Source: Nocardia suismassiliense (GTDB lineage: Bacteria; Actinomycetota; Actinomycetes; Mycobacteriales; Mycobacteriaceae). Taken from it: a stretch of DNA of 64,000 bases. Both the position numbers and the translations under genes were made by a program. The DNA lies in the NCBI RefSeq assembly GCF_900269665.1, contig NZ_LT985361.1:5743530-5807529 (forward strand). The letters are read 5' to 3'. The number at the start of each line of letters is the position of its first letter. The stretch's first letter is position 1. Below the pieces are notes generated by a model that was not told the origin of the DNA, ran no database searches, and saw only the letters and a program-made list of their open reading frames with translations. Positions 34,397 to 42,560 of the stretch are shown here, piece by piece.

Positions 34397-35635
34397 CTAC
34401 CTGGATTTCTTCATCAGAATCTGATCGACGCCCATCCGCCCTTGCCGAAAGGCCATGCCGCCGCCGGCGAGATAGAGTTTCCAAACTCTCGCAGTCGCGA
34501 CACCGACCGTCTCGACGACTTCATGCCACTGTCTGTCGAGATTGTGCGACCACTCGTCCACAGTCCAAGCGTAGTGTTCACGCATGTTCTGCACGCCAAC
34601 GACTTCCAGACCTGTCCGTTCGAAATAGGAAATCGTTTCACCTACTGGTCGCATTGTCATATCCGGCGCAATGAACGACTCTATAAAAGGACCGCCACCG
34701 GCATGCCTGCCGCGGCGACGGGACATCTGCTGGATCAGGATGCGGGCATCGCGTGCCGCTCTCCGGCACAGCACCCCGGCAAAGATCTCATAATTCTTCT
34801 CGCCGACATGCTCGCCCATCTCCAGTGAGACGATGGCATCGAAATCTGCCTCATCGATGTACCGATAGTCCTGCAATTTGATCTCGACAGCGCCTCCCAG
34901 GCCCCGGCGCGTCGCTTGCGCGTCGATATAGGCCTTCTGCTGCCGGGAAATCGTGACACCGGTGACCTGTGCGCCGTAGTGCTGCGCAGCGTGCAGGCTG
35001 AGCCCACCCCAACCACAGCCGATGTCGAGCAGCCGCATGCCGGGTTCTAGGCCGACCTTGTCACAGACCAGATTCAACTTGTCGATCTGGGCCTGCTCCA
35101 GACCGTAGCCCGGATCCGCCGGCGTGCCGGGAATATTGCGCGTGAAGAAGGCACACGAATACGTCATGGTCGGATCGAGTATCCGCGAGTAGAACTCGGG
35201 CGGTAGATCATAGTGATGGCTGATCACCGCTCGGTCGCGACGCGGGCTGTGCAATCGTCCACCAATTCTGGCCTGATTCTCCGGCGGCGGCAACCGTCTT
35301 CCGATCGCACCCAAACCGATCGAAAGCTCGAGCAGTCGAGCGATGTTCGCCGGGCTCCGCCTAGCCTCGCGCAGACTTGTATTCGCCGGAACGGCCCGAA
35401 CCTGCTCGAGGACAGCCTTGGGATCGCCATCGATCTCACCTAGAATGTATGCCTGCGCCAGACCCAACTCGCTCGGGTTCCACAGCAGTCGGCGTAGCAC
35501 ATTGCTCGACTTCACCGTGACGAGCGGCGCGTCCGGCGGACCGGTCACACTGTCGTCCCACATCTTCAATCGGATCGGCAGCCGACCACCGACGATCGGT
35601 TTCAAGGCCGCGGCGACCTCGGTCGCTATGGTCAT
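34397..35635 (-). CDS. Cyclopropane-fatty-acid-synthase-type methyltransferase
   Basis: A 412-residue SAM-dependent methyltransferase of the CFA synthase family, which adds a methylene or methyl group across a fatty-acyl double bond, typically on phospholipids. The N-terminal domain (1-~130) includes LLWNPSELGLAQAYILGEID. The SAM loop is LLDIGCGWGGLSLHAAQHYG (~199-218), followed by TGVTISRQQ and EMGEHVG, and the bicarbonate/substrate region before SHHYDLPPEFY. The ATG at 35635 overlaps the stop of the next-upstream methyltransferase (ATGA). Two adjacent non-identical copies suggest two positions or product types. Confidence 0.87.
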   Translation of the reverse strand: MTIATEVAAALKPIVGGRLPIRLKMWDDSVTGPPDAPLVTVKSSNVLRRLLWNPSELGLAQAYILGEIDGDPKAVLEQVRAVPANTSLREARRSPANIARLLELSIGLGAIGRRLPPPENQARIGGRLHSPRRDRAVISHHYDLPPEFYSRILDPTMTYSCAFFTRNIPGTPADPGYGLEQAQIDKLNLVCDKVGLEPGMRLLDIGCGWGGLSLHAAQHYGAQVTGVTISRQQKAYIDAQATRRGLGGAVEIKLQDYRYIDEADFDAIVSLEMGEHVGEKNYEIFAGVLCRRAARDARILIQQMSRRRGRHAGGGPFIESFIAPDMTMRPVGETISYFERTGLEVVGVQNMREHYAWTVDEWSHNLDRQWHEVVETVGVATARVWKLYLAGGGMAFRQGRMGVDQILMKKSR

Positions 35636-36906
35636 CTCCGCCCCCGGTGTTGCAAAGCGAACTGCTGCACATCGAGGTATCTCGACCTGAATCCGGCCTC
35701 GCAGTATGCGAGATAAAAATTCCACATGCGTCGGAAAGTACGATCGAAACCCAGAGTCTGAAGAACATCCGAACGCGCGCAGAATCGCTCACGCCAGAGC
35801 CGCAGCGTTTCGGCGTAGTGTGCGCCGAAGTCGAGTCGGTCGATGATATCGAGAGAGGTCTTCGACTTCGTCAGCTGCTCGATCGCCGTCACGGACGGTA
35901 CCGATCCACCCGGGAAGATGTACTTTTGGATCCACGTATGCGTCCCACGAGTAGCGAGCATTCTTTCATGGGGCATCGTGATGGCTTGAAGTGCGATTTT
36001 TCCTCCTGGAGCGAGAAGTGATTCGAGTTTGGTGAAATAGGTTTCCCAGTACCGAAATCCAACGGCCTCGATCATCTCGGCGGACACAATGGCGTCGTAG
36101 GTGCCCTCGACCGCTCGGTAATCGAGCAGATCGAGCTGCACCGAACTCTGATGGCCGGCATACGCGATACGATGTCGTGCCAGCGACAGCTGCTCACGTG
36201 AGAGTGTTACCGAGCGAACAGTAGCTCCACGCGCCGCTGCCCGGATACACAATTCGCCCCAGCCGGAACCTATCTCGAGCAGTTCCGTACCGGATCCGAC
36301 GTGAGCGAGATCGAGCAGTCGGTCGATCTTCCGGCTTTGAGCGTCGGGCAACTCGTCCCAGGAAGCGCGGCTCGGATCGAGAAACAACGCGCCGGAGTAC
36401 GTCAAAGTCCTGTCCAGGAAGAGTTCGAACATGTCGTTAGACAGATCGTAGTGTCGCGATACGTTTTCGCTCGCGGTGGCTTCCGAACCATATTCATGAA
36501 CTGGCGGCTTCGTGACATAGGCCGAACGAAATCGCTGCAGTGGCGCCGGCACCAGAGTTGACATATCGGCCGCGAAAACGGTCAGCAGGCCGACGAGGTC
36601 GGGCGAGGTCCACTCTCCCGCCATATATGACTCGCCCAGGCCAATAAGCCCGTAGTTGCCGAGCCGAAGAAAGAATTCCCTCGGACGATGAATGAACATC
36701 TGCGCCCCGAGGGCGGATCCCGCGCCCATGACGTCTCCACCGGCTAGGGCGATTTGCACGGCCGATCTCGAACTCACACGCCGGAACAGCGCTTCCCCTC
36801 CCCGGGCGAGCAGACGAGCCCTTGGGCCGCTCGGCAGACGATCGAGATCCAGCGATCGGGCGACGGAAAGACCGAGACCGGTGCTCACGACGTCCCGGTT
36901 TTCCAT
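35632..36906 (-). CDS. CFA-synthase-type methyltransferase (UfaA1-like)
   Basis: A 424-residue CFA-family methyltransferase. It carries GESYMAGEWTSPDLVGLL in the N-terminal domain, SRHYDLSNDMFELFLD, the SAM loop LLEIGSGWGELCIRAAARG and VSAEMIEAVGFRYWETYF. Its place directly after DUF1365 and FAD-oxidoreductase genes copies M. tuberculosis Rv0449c-Rv0448c-Rv0447c, where Rv0447c (ufaA1) has been linked to tuberculostearic (10-methylstearic) acid formation. The ATG at 36906, preceded by GAGGA, overlaps the DUF1365 gene by 22 bases; upstream in-frame starts exist. Confidence 0.87.
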   Translation of the reverse strand: MENRDVVSTGLGLSVARSLDLDRLPSGPRARLLARGGEALFRRVSSRSAVQIALAGGDVMGAGSALGAQMFIHRPREFFLRLGNYGLIGLGESYMAGEWTSPDLVGLLTVFAADMSTLVPAPLQRFRSAYVTKPPVHEYGSEATASENVSRHYDLSNDMFELFLDRTLTYSGALFLDPSRASWDELPDAQSRKIDRLLDLAHVGSGTELLEIGSGWGELCIRAAARGATVRSVTLSREQLSLARHRIAYAGHQSSVQLDLLDYRAVEGTYDAIVSAEMIEAVGFRYWETYFTKLESLLAPGGKIALQAITMPHERMLATRGTHTWIQKYIFPGGSVPSVTAIEQLTKSKTSLDIIDRLDFGAHYAETLRLWRERFCARSDVLQTLGFDRTFRRMWNFYLAYCEAGFRSRYLDVQQFALQHRGRR

Positions 36907-37595
36907 CGAGTCCTCGAATTCATCGTTCCGATGACAGGCAAACCGCGAAACCATAACCCGAGCCCCTGCCAACGAATCCGAATCGAGGTCGCGAGCGCAG
37001 GGTTGCAGAAGACAGACCATACTGCGCTCAGATGTGTGTCCGCCGCAGCCCCGGTCATCGTCGCCACGAAGAAGTCACCGCGCCCATCGTGCAGCACGAT
37101 CCGAACGCTCAGGTTGTGCGCGGGTTCGGGAGCGGTCACGCCGTAGTATCCGGACACATCGTTGAACGGCGAGACTCGGAACCGCTTGTCGACTTCCGCA
37201 TAGCCTCGCTCGTCGGGAGCGGTCACGTAGCAATAACGATCACCCTCGGTATTGTGCACTTCCAACAAGATGTGCGTGACCGTCTCGGAGTCATCATGGC
37301 ACCAGAATATGCTGAGCGGATTGAAGACATATCCGAACGACCGAGGCGCAAGCAGCGCTGTTATTCGTCCGGTGTCACGAATCCCGTTGTCGCTCAGTAC
37401 CGCGTCGACACGCTGACGCACGGTTTTCCCCGGCGGCGCAAGGTGGTCCTCGGCGCGGAAGCGCGCCAACACCGGAATGTGGGGCAGCTCGTCGATGTCC
37501 ACGTACCAGCTGACGCTGTTGTACTGAAACGCGTGCGTCAGCGGTTCGGTTCGCACATGCCTGATCTTCGTGCGGAGGACTGTCGGTGTGTTCAC
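36885..37595 (-). CDS. DUF1365 family protein
   Basis: A 236-residue DUF1365 protein. The family mark FGYVFNPLSIFWCHD is at about 88-102, followed by LLEVHNTEGDRYCYV and FRVSPFNDVSGYYGV. The family's reaction is unknown, but it is almost always next to FAD oxidoreductase and CFA-type methyltransferase genes, so it probably takes part in the same acyl-chain modification. The GTG start at 37595 overlaps the upstream FAD gene (GTGA). Confidence 0.88.
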   Translation of the reverse strand: MNTPTVLRTKIRHVRTEPLTHAFQYNSVSWYVDIDELPHIPVLARFRAEDHLAPPGKTVRQRVDAVLSDNGIRDTGRITALLAPRSFGYVFNPLSIFWCHDDSETVTHILLEVHNTEGDRYCYVTAPDERGYAEVDKRFRVSPFNDVSGYYGVTAPEPAHNLSVRIVLHDGRGDFFVATMTGAAADTHLSAVWSVFCNPALATSIRIRWQGLGLWFRGLPVIGTMNSRTRWKTGTS

Positions 37596-38878
37596 GGTGC
37601 CAGGACCAACCCCGCGGCACCGACACGCTGCGCTGCTTTCAACCCGGACAGCGCGCCGTCCTCATGGAACCCCCAGCCGTGGTATGCCCCCGCGAAAGAT
37701 ACGACGGGGCCGTTCAACTCGTGCAGTCGAGCCTGTGCCGCCACCGACTTCGGGGTATATATCGGATGGTGGTAGATCATCTCGGCTATGACGGCGTTCG
37801 GCTCGACAAGATGAGCACCGCCCAGAGTGACGAGGAATCGGCGGTCCCGCACACCCTCGATCCGCATCAGCCGAGTCAGGTCGTACGTGACGATCACGCT
37901 ACCGGTCCGGTCCTTCGGGATCAGATAGTTCCATGCGGCGCGCGCCCTCCGTGCCCTCGGCAGCAGCGACTCGTCGCTGTGTAGTTGAACATGATTGGTG
38001 GAGTACGGGATCGAAGCCAGCAAGTTCTTCTCCAGCGGCGACGGTTGCGCGAGCATCCGCAACGCCTGGTCAGGATGAGCCGCGATCACAACGGCATCGA
38101 ACTGCCGCTCATCACCGTGGATGTCGGTGATCCGTACACCGTCCTGATTTCGGTCGACACGGACCACACGGGTCGACATCAATACCTCATCGATCCCCGC
38201 GGCGATCTTCTCGACATAGCGTGACGACCCATTCGTCACTGTTCGCCATGTCGGAGATCCGAGTACGGTGAGCATTCCATGGTGGTCCAGAAATCGAAAC
38301 AGATACTGCGCCGGATACTGCGGAGCGACTTCGGGATCGCACGACCATACGGCAGAGATCAGTGGGCGCATGAAATGTTCGGCAAAATAGGCACCGAACC
38401 GATTGCGCCGAAGGAACTCTTCGAGCGTCTCATCGGTCGTGCTTCGCAGCGTCGAACGCGCGGCACGATGAAAGCGAAGGATGTCGAAGATCAACCCGAG
38501 ATAGCGCCTGTCGACCATCAATCGAGGTTGCGCGAACAAGCCGAGCGGGCCCGTGCATCCTGCGTACTCCAGCCCGTCGCGGTCAGACCGTACCGACAAC
38601 GACATATCTGTTGTCTGCGTTGCCACCCCGAGCTCGTCGAACAGACGCGTCAGAATAGGATAGGTGCGGTCGTTGTGGACGATGAACCCTGTGTCGACCC
38701 TGACTCGCCGGCCGTCGTCCAGCACCAACTCGTGTGTGTGCGCATGCCCACCGAGTCGGCCGTCGGCCTCGAACAAGGTGACGTGGTCGCGCTTCGCGAG
38801 CAGGTATGCGGCAGTGAGCCCGGACACTCCACTGCCTATTACAGCGACACTCCGGTCTTTCAAGGTCAGATCTCCCAT
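37592..38878 (-). CDS. FAD-dependent oxidoreductase of the CFA/DUF1365 set
   Basis: A 428-residue flavin amine-oxidase-fold protein. The dinucleotide loop is VAVIGSGVSGLTAAYLLA (11-28) with FEADGRLGGHAHTHEL completing the FAD site; the C-terminal FAD motif is FAGAYHGWGFHEDGALSGL. It corresponds in position to Rv0449c. In this gene set the flavoprotein is thought to saturate or reduce the methylene intermediate made by the methyltransferase; that step is inferred. Coupled to DUF1365 by a GTGA overlap. Confidence 0.85.
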   Translation of the reverse strand: MGDLTLKDRSVAVIGSGVSGLTAAYLLAKRDHVTLFEADGRLGGHAHTHELVLDDGRRVRVDTGFIVHNDRTYPILTRLFDELGVATQTTDMSLSVRSDRDGLEYAGCTGPLGLFAQPRLMVDRRYLGLIFDILRFHRAARSTLRSTTDETLEEFLRRNRFGAYFAEHFMRPLISAVWSCDPEVAPQYPAQYLFRFLDHHGMLTVLGSPTWRTVTNGSSRYVEKIAAGIDEVLMSTRVVRVDRNQDGVRITDIHGDERQFDAVVIAAHPDQALRMLAQPSPLEKNLLASIPYSTNHVQLHSDESLLPRARRARAAWNYLIPKDRTGSVIVTYDLTRLMRIEGVRDRRFLVTLGGAHLVEPNAVIAEMIYHHPIYTPKSVAAQARLHELNGPVVSFAGAYHGWGFHEDGALSGLKAAQRVGAAGLVLAP

Positions 38879-38936
38879 TCGAATTAACTCCGTCTATGTT
38901 TCACATCCGCGACAACTGCGGGAATCCTCCACGCCG

Positions 38937-40220
38937 CTACCGCGCGTAGCATTCGGCACATTCGAGATCTTCACAACGTCGCGTCCGAAGATGTCGAATT
39001 GTTCGGCCGAGGCGGGTTCCGGTGAATGGGCCGGGAAGTCTCGGGCCTGCCGGACCGCTCGCAGTATCGGCCAGGAGCCGGCTGACCGCTGCCCGCGCGG
39101 ATCGTGTCGCGGCCTCGCCCGAATCGAAGGGGTAAACCATCTCCATGGCCGACCCGGCGAAATAGAGTCCATTGTGGTGCTGGACCAGGACTCGCGCTGG
39201 ATCTATGGGTGAGGCGCAGTAGATCGCCTCGCTCACCGCGCTATTGGCACGCACACCGATGAGTGAGACCTCACCAAGGTCCGCACACATTTCTCGTACC
39301 CGGTCGGTCACGTACTCGTCAGAGGCGTTGAGCGGACTGGTACAAAAGGCGGTACATCGCGCCGCTGGTCTCTGCAACATCACACTGACACCGTTTCGAG
39401 CCAACAGCGCGTACTGCGGGAAGTCCGCCCCCAGATTCTTGTCAGCATAACTAAACGTGAGCACCTTGAAGTGCAGGTGCTCGTTGTCAACTGAGATCCT
39501 GTGTGCGAGTGCCGACGCATCCAGGACAGAAGCCAGATCTCGAGGCACGAGTGTCGATATGACGGCATCGAATTCCAGCGTCGAATTGCCGGCTGTAATA
39601 CCCCACGTACACTCCCCGGGACCGTTACGGATCTGTGCGAATCTGGTCACTGTGGTCCTGAATCGGAAGGCGACACCCCGTCGCTCGAGAAATTTCAGCC
39701 AAGGCAGAGTCAACGTCTCGTCGGTGCGGCCGGGTAGACACATGATCATGTGCGTACTTTTCGACGACAAAACGAACAGCGCCAGCGACTTCATGTCGAA
39801 ATTCCGGAACATACGGAGGGTCTTCTTGTACGATTGCACTTTGTCAGCCAGGAGTACGGACTTGCGGCGTTCGTTGATCACATGATACTTCTCCCAGAAA
39901 GTCAGCTCTCTGGACCAGATCGCGTACAACCTCGATATTCTGCGCCATTCGTTACCGACATGGACCATCCTGCTGACCGGACGCATCGACTCATAAATTG
40001 TCATACCGCCGCCAGCGGGAATCTGTCGCAGGATATCAAAAAGCGCAACGTAATCATCGATGAAGAGGCGCTGGCAATGCTCCGCATCATCGATGATGTT
40101 TGCGCGCCCGCCGACCTGTGGTTCACGTTCGAATACTGTGATTTCCACACCGGGATAGCTCGATAAATATGTGGCCGCCGACAGTCCGGCGATACCCGCC
40201 CCTATAACGGCGACTCTCAT
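38937..40220 (-). CDS. FAD-dependent desaturase/oxidase, phytoene-desaturase-like
   Basis: A 427-residue flavoprotein with N-terminal VAVIGAGIAGLSAATYLS (3-20), FEREPQVGGRANII and a C-terminal LYFAGSAMEMVYPFDSGEAATRSA motif, as in phytoene/squalene-associated desaturases and HpnE-like enzymes. A Cys-rich tail (CEDLECAECYAR) is unusual. The start at 40220 overlaps the patatin stop (ATGA) and has GAGGTG upstream. Its product might be an unsaturated acyl or isoprenoid lipid feeding the methyltransferases; this is inference from the operon. Confidence 0.8.
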   Translation of the reverse strand: MRVAVIGAGIAGLSAATYLSSYPGVEITVFEREPQVGGRANIIDDAEHCQRLFIDDYVALFDILRQIPAGGGMTIYESMRPVSRMVHVGNEWRRISRLYAIWSRELTFWEKYHVINERRKSVLLADKVQSYKKTLRMFRNFDMKSLALFVLSSKSTHMIMCLPGRTDETLTLPWLKFLERRGVAFRFRTTVTRFAQIRNGPGECTWGITAGNSTLEFDAVISTLVPRDLASVLDASALAHRISVDNEHLHFKVLTFSYADKNLGADFPQYALLARNGVSVMLQRPAARCTAFCTSPLNASDEYVTDRVREMCADLGEVSLIGVRANSAVSEAIYCASPIDPARVLVQHHNGLYFAGSAMEMVYPFDSGEAATRSARAAVSRLLADTASGPAGPRLPGPFTGTRLGRTIRHLRTRRCEDLECAECYAR

Positions 40221-41041
40221 CCGTGACACCTCAATTCTTCTGTCGCTCGCAGCCATTGGCTGGTCACTTCGAACGACTCAGACATCAGTGCCGGACCACT
40301 ATCGAAGCGTCGTCGTGAGGTTTTGCGGAGTATGGGCACTGCGGGGAGCGTGTACACCCGAGCAGTCGTACAGCGTTGCCTCGCGCTGTCGGTGAGCTGG
40401 CGAGACATGATGACAGTCGCCGCTCTCCTGGTGATCGACCACCAATTCTTTGGGACCTCACTCATGGTGACGGGAGGGCTCGTCAGGAGCAGGAATATTT
40501 CGCTGTGACCGTTTTCGATGGCCTGATGAACAGGCGCCCCATATAGAAGTCCGTCGACATACAAGCTTCCATCAATATCGACAGGAGGGAAGAAACCGGG
40601 CACGGCGCAACTGGCCATCAGCGCGTCGGCCACTGCTCCGGATTCGAACAGACGCTCCTCACCCGTCAACAGGTTGGTCGCGACTATTCGAAGCGGAATA
40701 GGCGCGTCTTCGATCGCGGCGTAGCTGAGCCCCGCGGCCAGCCGTCCACGAATCCCTTCCACCGAGAAGAGCGAGGGTGATCGTCCTGCCAGCGCTGCGA
40801 CGACGTCGGCGATCGAAGGCCGCAGCGGCGGGGCCAGAGCCGATCTCGTCCATTTCTCCGCCAGTGCGTCGATCGACTTCTTGTTGAAACCTTGGGCGAG
40901 TGCCGCGGCATTCACCGCCCCGATGGAGGTACCGTAGAGTGCGTCCGGAGCGATACCGGCTTCGAACAATGCGCGCGCCATGCCGACTTGCACCGCTCCA
41001 TGGCTCCCACCGCCGGATAACACGAACGCCGTCCCCGTCAT
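40217..41041 (-). CDS. Patatin-like phospholipase
   Basis: A 274-residue patatin-domain lipid acyl hydrolase. The oxyanion loop is GGGSHGAVQ (10-18), the nucleophile elbow GTSIG (38-42, Ser40) and the Asp partner sits in YVDGLLYGAP (DGL rather than the common DGG/DGA). It would release acyl chains from phospholipids in the cytoplasm. The stop and start overlap both neighbours by ATGA, so release (patatin) and re-esterification (PlsC-like) are co-produced. Confidence 0.87.
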   Translation of the reverse strand: MTGTAFVLSGGGSHGAVQVGMARALFEAGIAPDALYGTSIGAVNAAALAQGFNKKSIDALAEKWTRSALAPPLRPSIADVVAALAGRSPSLFSVEGIRGRLAAGLSYAAIEDAPIPLRIVATNLLTGEERLFESGAVADALMASCAVPGFFPPVDIDGSLYVDGLLYGAPVHQAIENGHSEIFLLLTSPPVTMSEVPKNWWSITRRAATVIMSRQLTDSARQRCTTARVYTLPAVPILRKTSRRRFDSGPALMSESFEVTSQWLRATEELRCHG

Positions 41042-41730
41042 ACGCGAACCTGCAAGGTGGCTAGCCGACGGTGCGCTTCCGATTCGGCGGCAGCAAGACG
41101 GTCCGATATCAGCTCGTGGGTGCTCGAAATGTCAGTAGCAGGCACTACGATCTCGAAACACACCACAACCACGGGTGGTCGCCTGAGCGATCCGAAAGTT
41201 GTCAACTTTCCACGCTGCCACAGAGCTTCAGATCCGGCCGAGCCGAGGATTACTACGGGGGCGCCTGTCACTGTCGCCAAGTGCGCGGCTCCCGTGCGCA
41301 GACCGTCTCGATGGACGTACCCCGATCGCACAACACGCCCTTCGGGCATAATCGCCACCGACCGGCCGGCGTGTAGAGCAGCTGTCCCTGAGTCGACCAG
41401 CGCCGACCTACCGCCGGCGCCTGCATCAACCGGGAGCAGATCCAGGGAATTCCAGTCGCACTGTCGCGTACTGATCTTTTCGAGGTGCGGCTTCGACACA
41501 ACCAACAACGGCGTGACATCGAGTTTGCCGAATGTCACGATACCTGCCGGTAAATCGAACATGCTCCGATGCGGCGCGATGTAGATCGCGGCGACATCCG
41601 GTTGCTCGATGATATTGAACAGGTGATACTTCGCCGCAATTCGCACCGCAAACGATGACGTCGCACGAGCAACCGCCTTGGCCGCACGGTACCGAGGAGC
41701 GACATGTGGCCGCCCCATGACCTGACTCAT
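41038..41730 (-). CDS. PlsC-like 1-acylglycerol-3-phosphate acyltransferase
   Basis: A 230-residue acyltransferase of the PlsC/LPLAT family. The HX4D motif is HRSMFD (54-59; the usual preceding Asn is Pro), and the second block reads MPEGRVVRSG in place of FPEGTRS. It attaches acyl groups to lysophosphatidate-type acceptors at the membrane. It is the first gene of the eight-gene minus-strand lipid operon; a second ATG lies four codons downstream. Confidence 0.82.
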   Translation of the reverse strand: MSQVMGRPHVAPRYRAAKAVARATSSFAVRIAAKYHLFNIIEQPDVAAIYIAPHRSMFDLPAGIVTFGKLDVTPLLVVSKPHLEKISTRQCDWNSLDLLPVDAGAGGRSALVDSGTAALHAGRSVAIMPEGRVVRSGYVHRDGLRTGAAHLATVTGAPVVILGSAGSEALWQRGKLTTFGSLRRPPVVVVCFEIVVPATDISSTHELISDRLAAAESEAHRRLATLQVRV

Positions 41731-42560
41731 CCCTGGTCCGCGGTTTCGAAAGACAAGATACCCACTCAGTTCCCTCTACGAATCGTGCCGATCGACGGCC
41801 CTACGGGTCGCCGTCACGTACACCTTCTACTTGACGAAAAATGCGCCCGACTCTACGATTCAGAGTCCTCAGTTCGACGAGCTGGCCCAATATCCTCAAG
41901 AATATTGAAATTTTCTGTAACGCAACATCGGCTATTCGAATGACATCCGAATAGCAGTCCCCGCTCACAAGGGCGTCCGCGCGACTGTCGCGGGCACCAA
42001 GTGCAACGCACCACAAAGCCAACACCTGGTGTGACGCTGGGTCGATCACCCTCGACAAGCACTGCGTTGACCTGGCCGGCATGCGACGGTCCGTACCGCT
42101 TGATCGCCACCGCCTCTACCGGTCCCGTCAGGGCCGACAACGCACACCATCCAGCACGATCGGTAACCGACGATGTCGACCGAACGCACGACAGCGCTGA
42201 ATCCGGCTCGGACGGTACACTATTGCCGTTTCAGCGGTCGTAAGTGCCTTACCGTGAAAGTTGATATGAAATCTGCAATATTGCTCGCAATTTTCGCGAC
42301 ACTGCCGATCGGCGGGCCCCCTTTCACTCCAGTTGGCGGCCACATGAATCAGGGCAATGCCACTCCCGGCAACGGCGGCTCACATCCGTGGTGAATTCAT
42401 CCCTCGATCGCGAGCGGGGTGCTCGACGGAACAGGCCGGCGGCGACGTTTCGGTCGCAACAGGACTGTTCGATGTCAATTGTGACTGCAAGTATTTCGGT
42501 TCGTGGAGCACCATTGAAACTATCCCGACCGCAACGGTCTTTACTCAATAGAGTCTTCGT
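41731..42560. other. Long intergenic region, mostly non-coding
   Basis: About 830 bases between the lipid operon promoter and the NACHT gene. Part is AT-richer than the surroundings (around 41900 and 42270). Apart from the possible small peptide at 42266-42394, I see no coding pattern, RNA gene or clear operator. Confidence 0.4.
42266..42394 (+). CDS. Possible small secreted peptide
   Basis: A 42-residue frame beginning MKSAILLAIFATLPIGG, which looks like a short signal sequence, followed by a Gly/Pro/Asn-rich tail (NQGNATPGNGGSHPW). The ribosome binding site is weak (GAAAG). It could be a small exported peptide linked to the NACHT gene 170 bases downstream, or chance. Confidence 0.25.
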   Translation: MKSAILLAIFATLPIGGPPFTPVGGHMNQGNATPGNGGSHPW

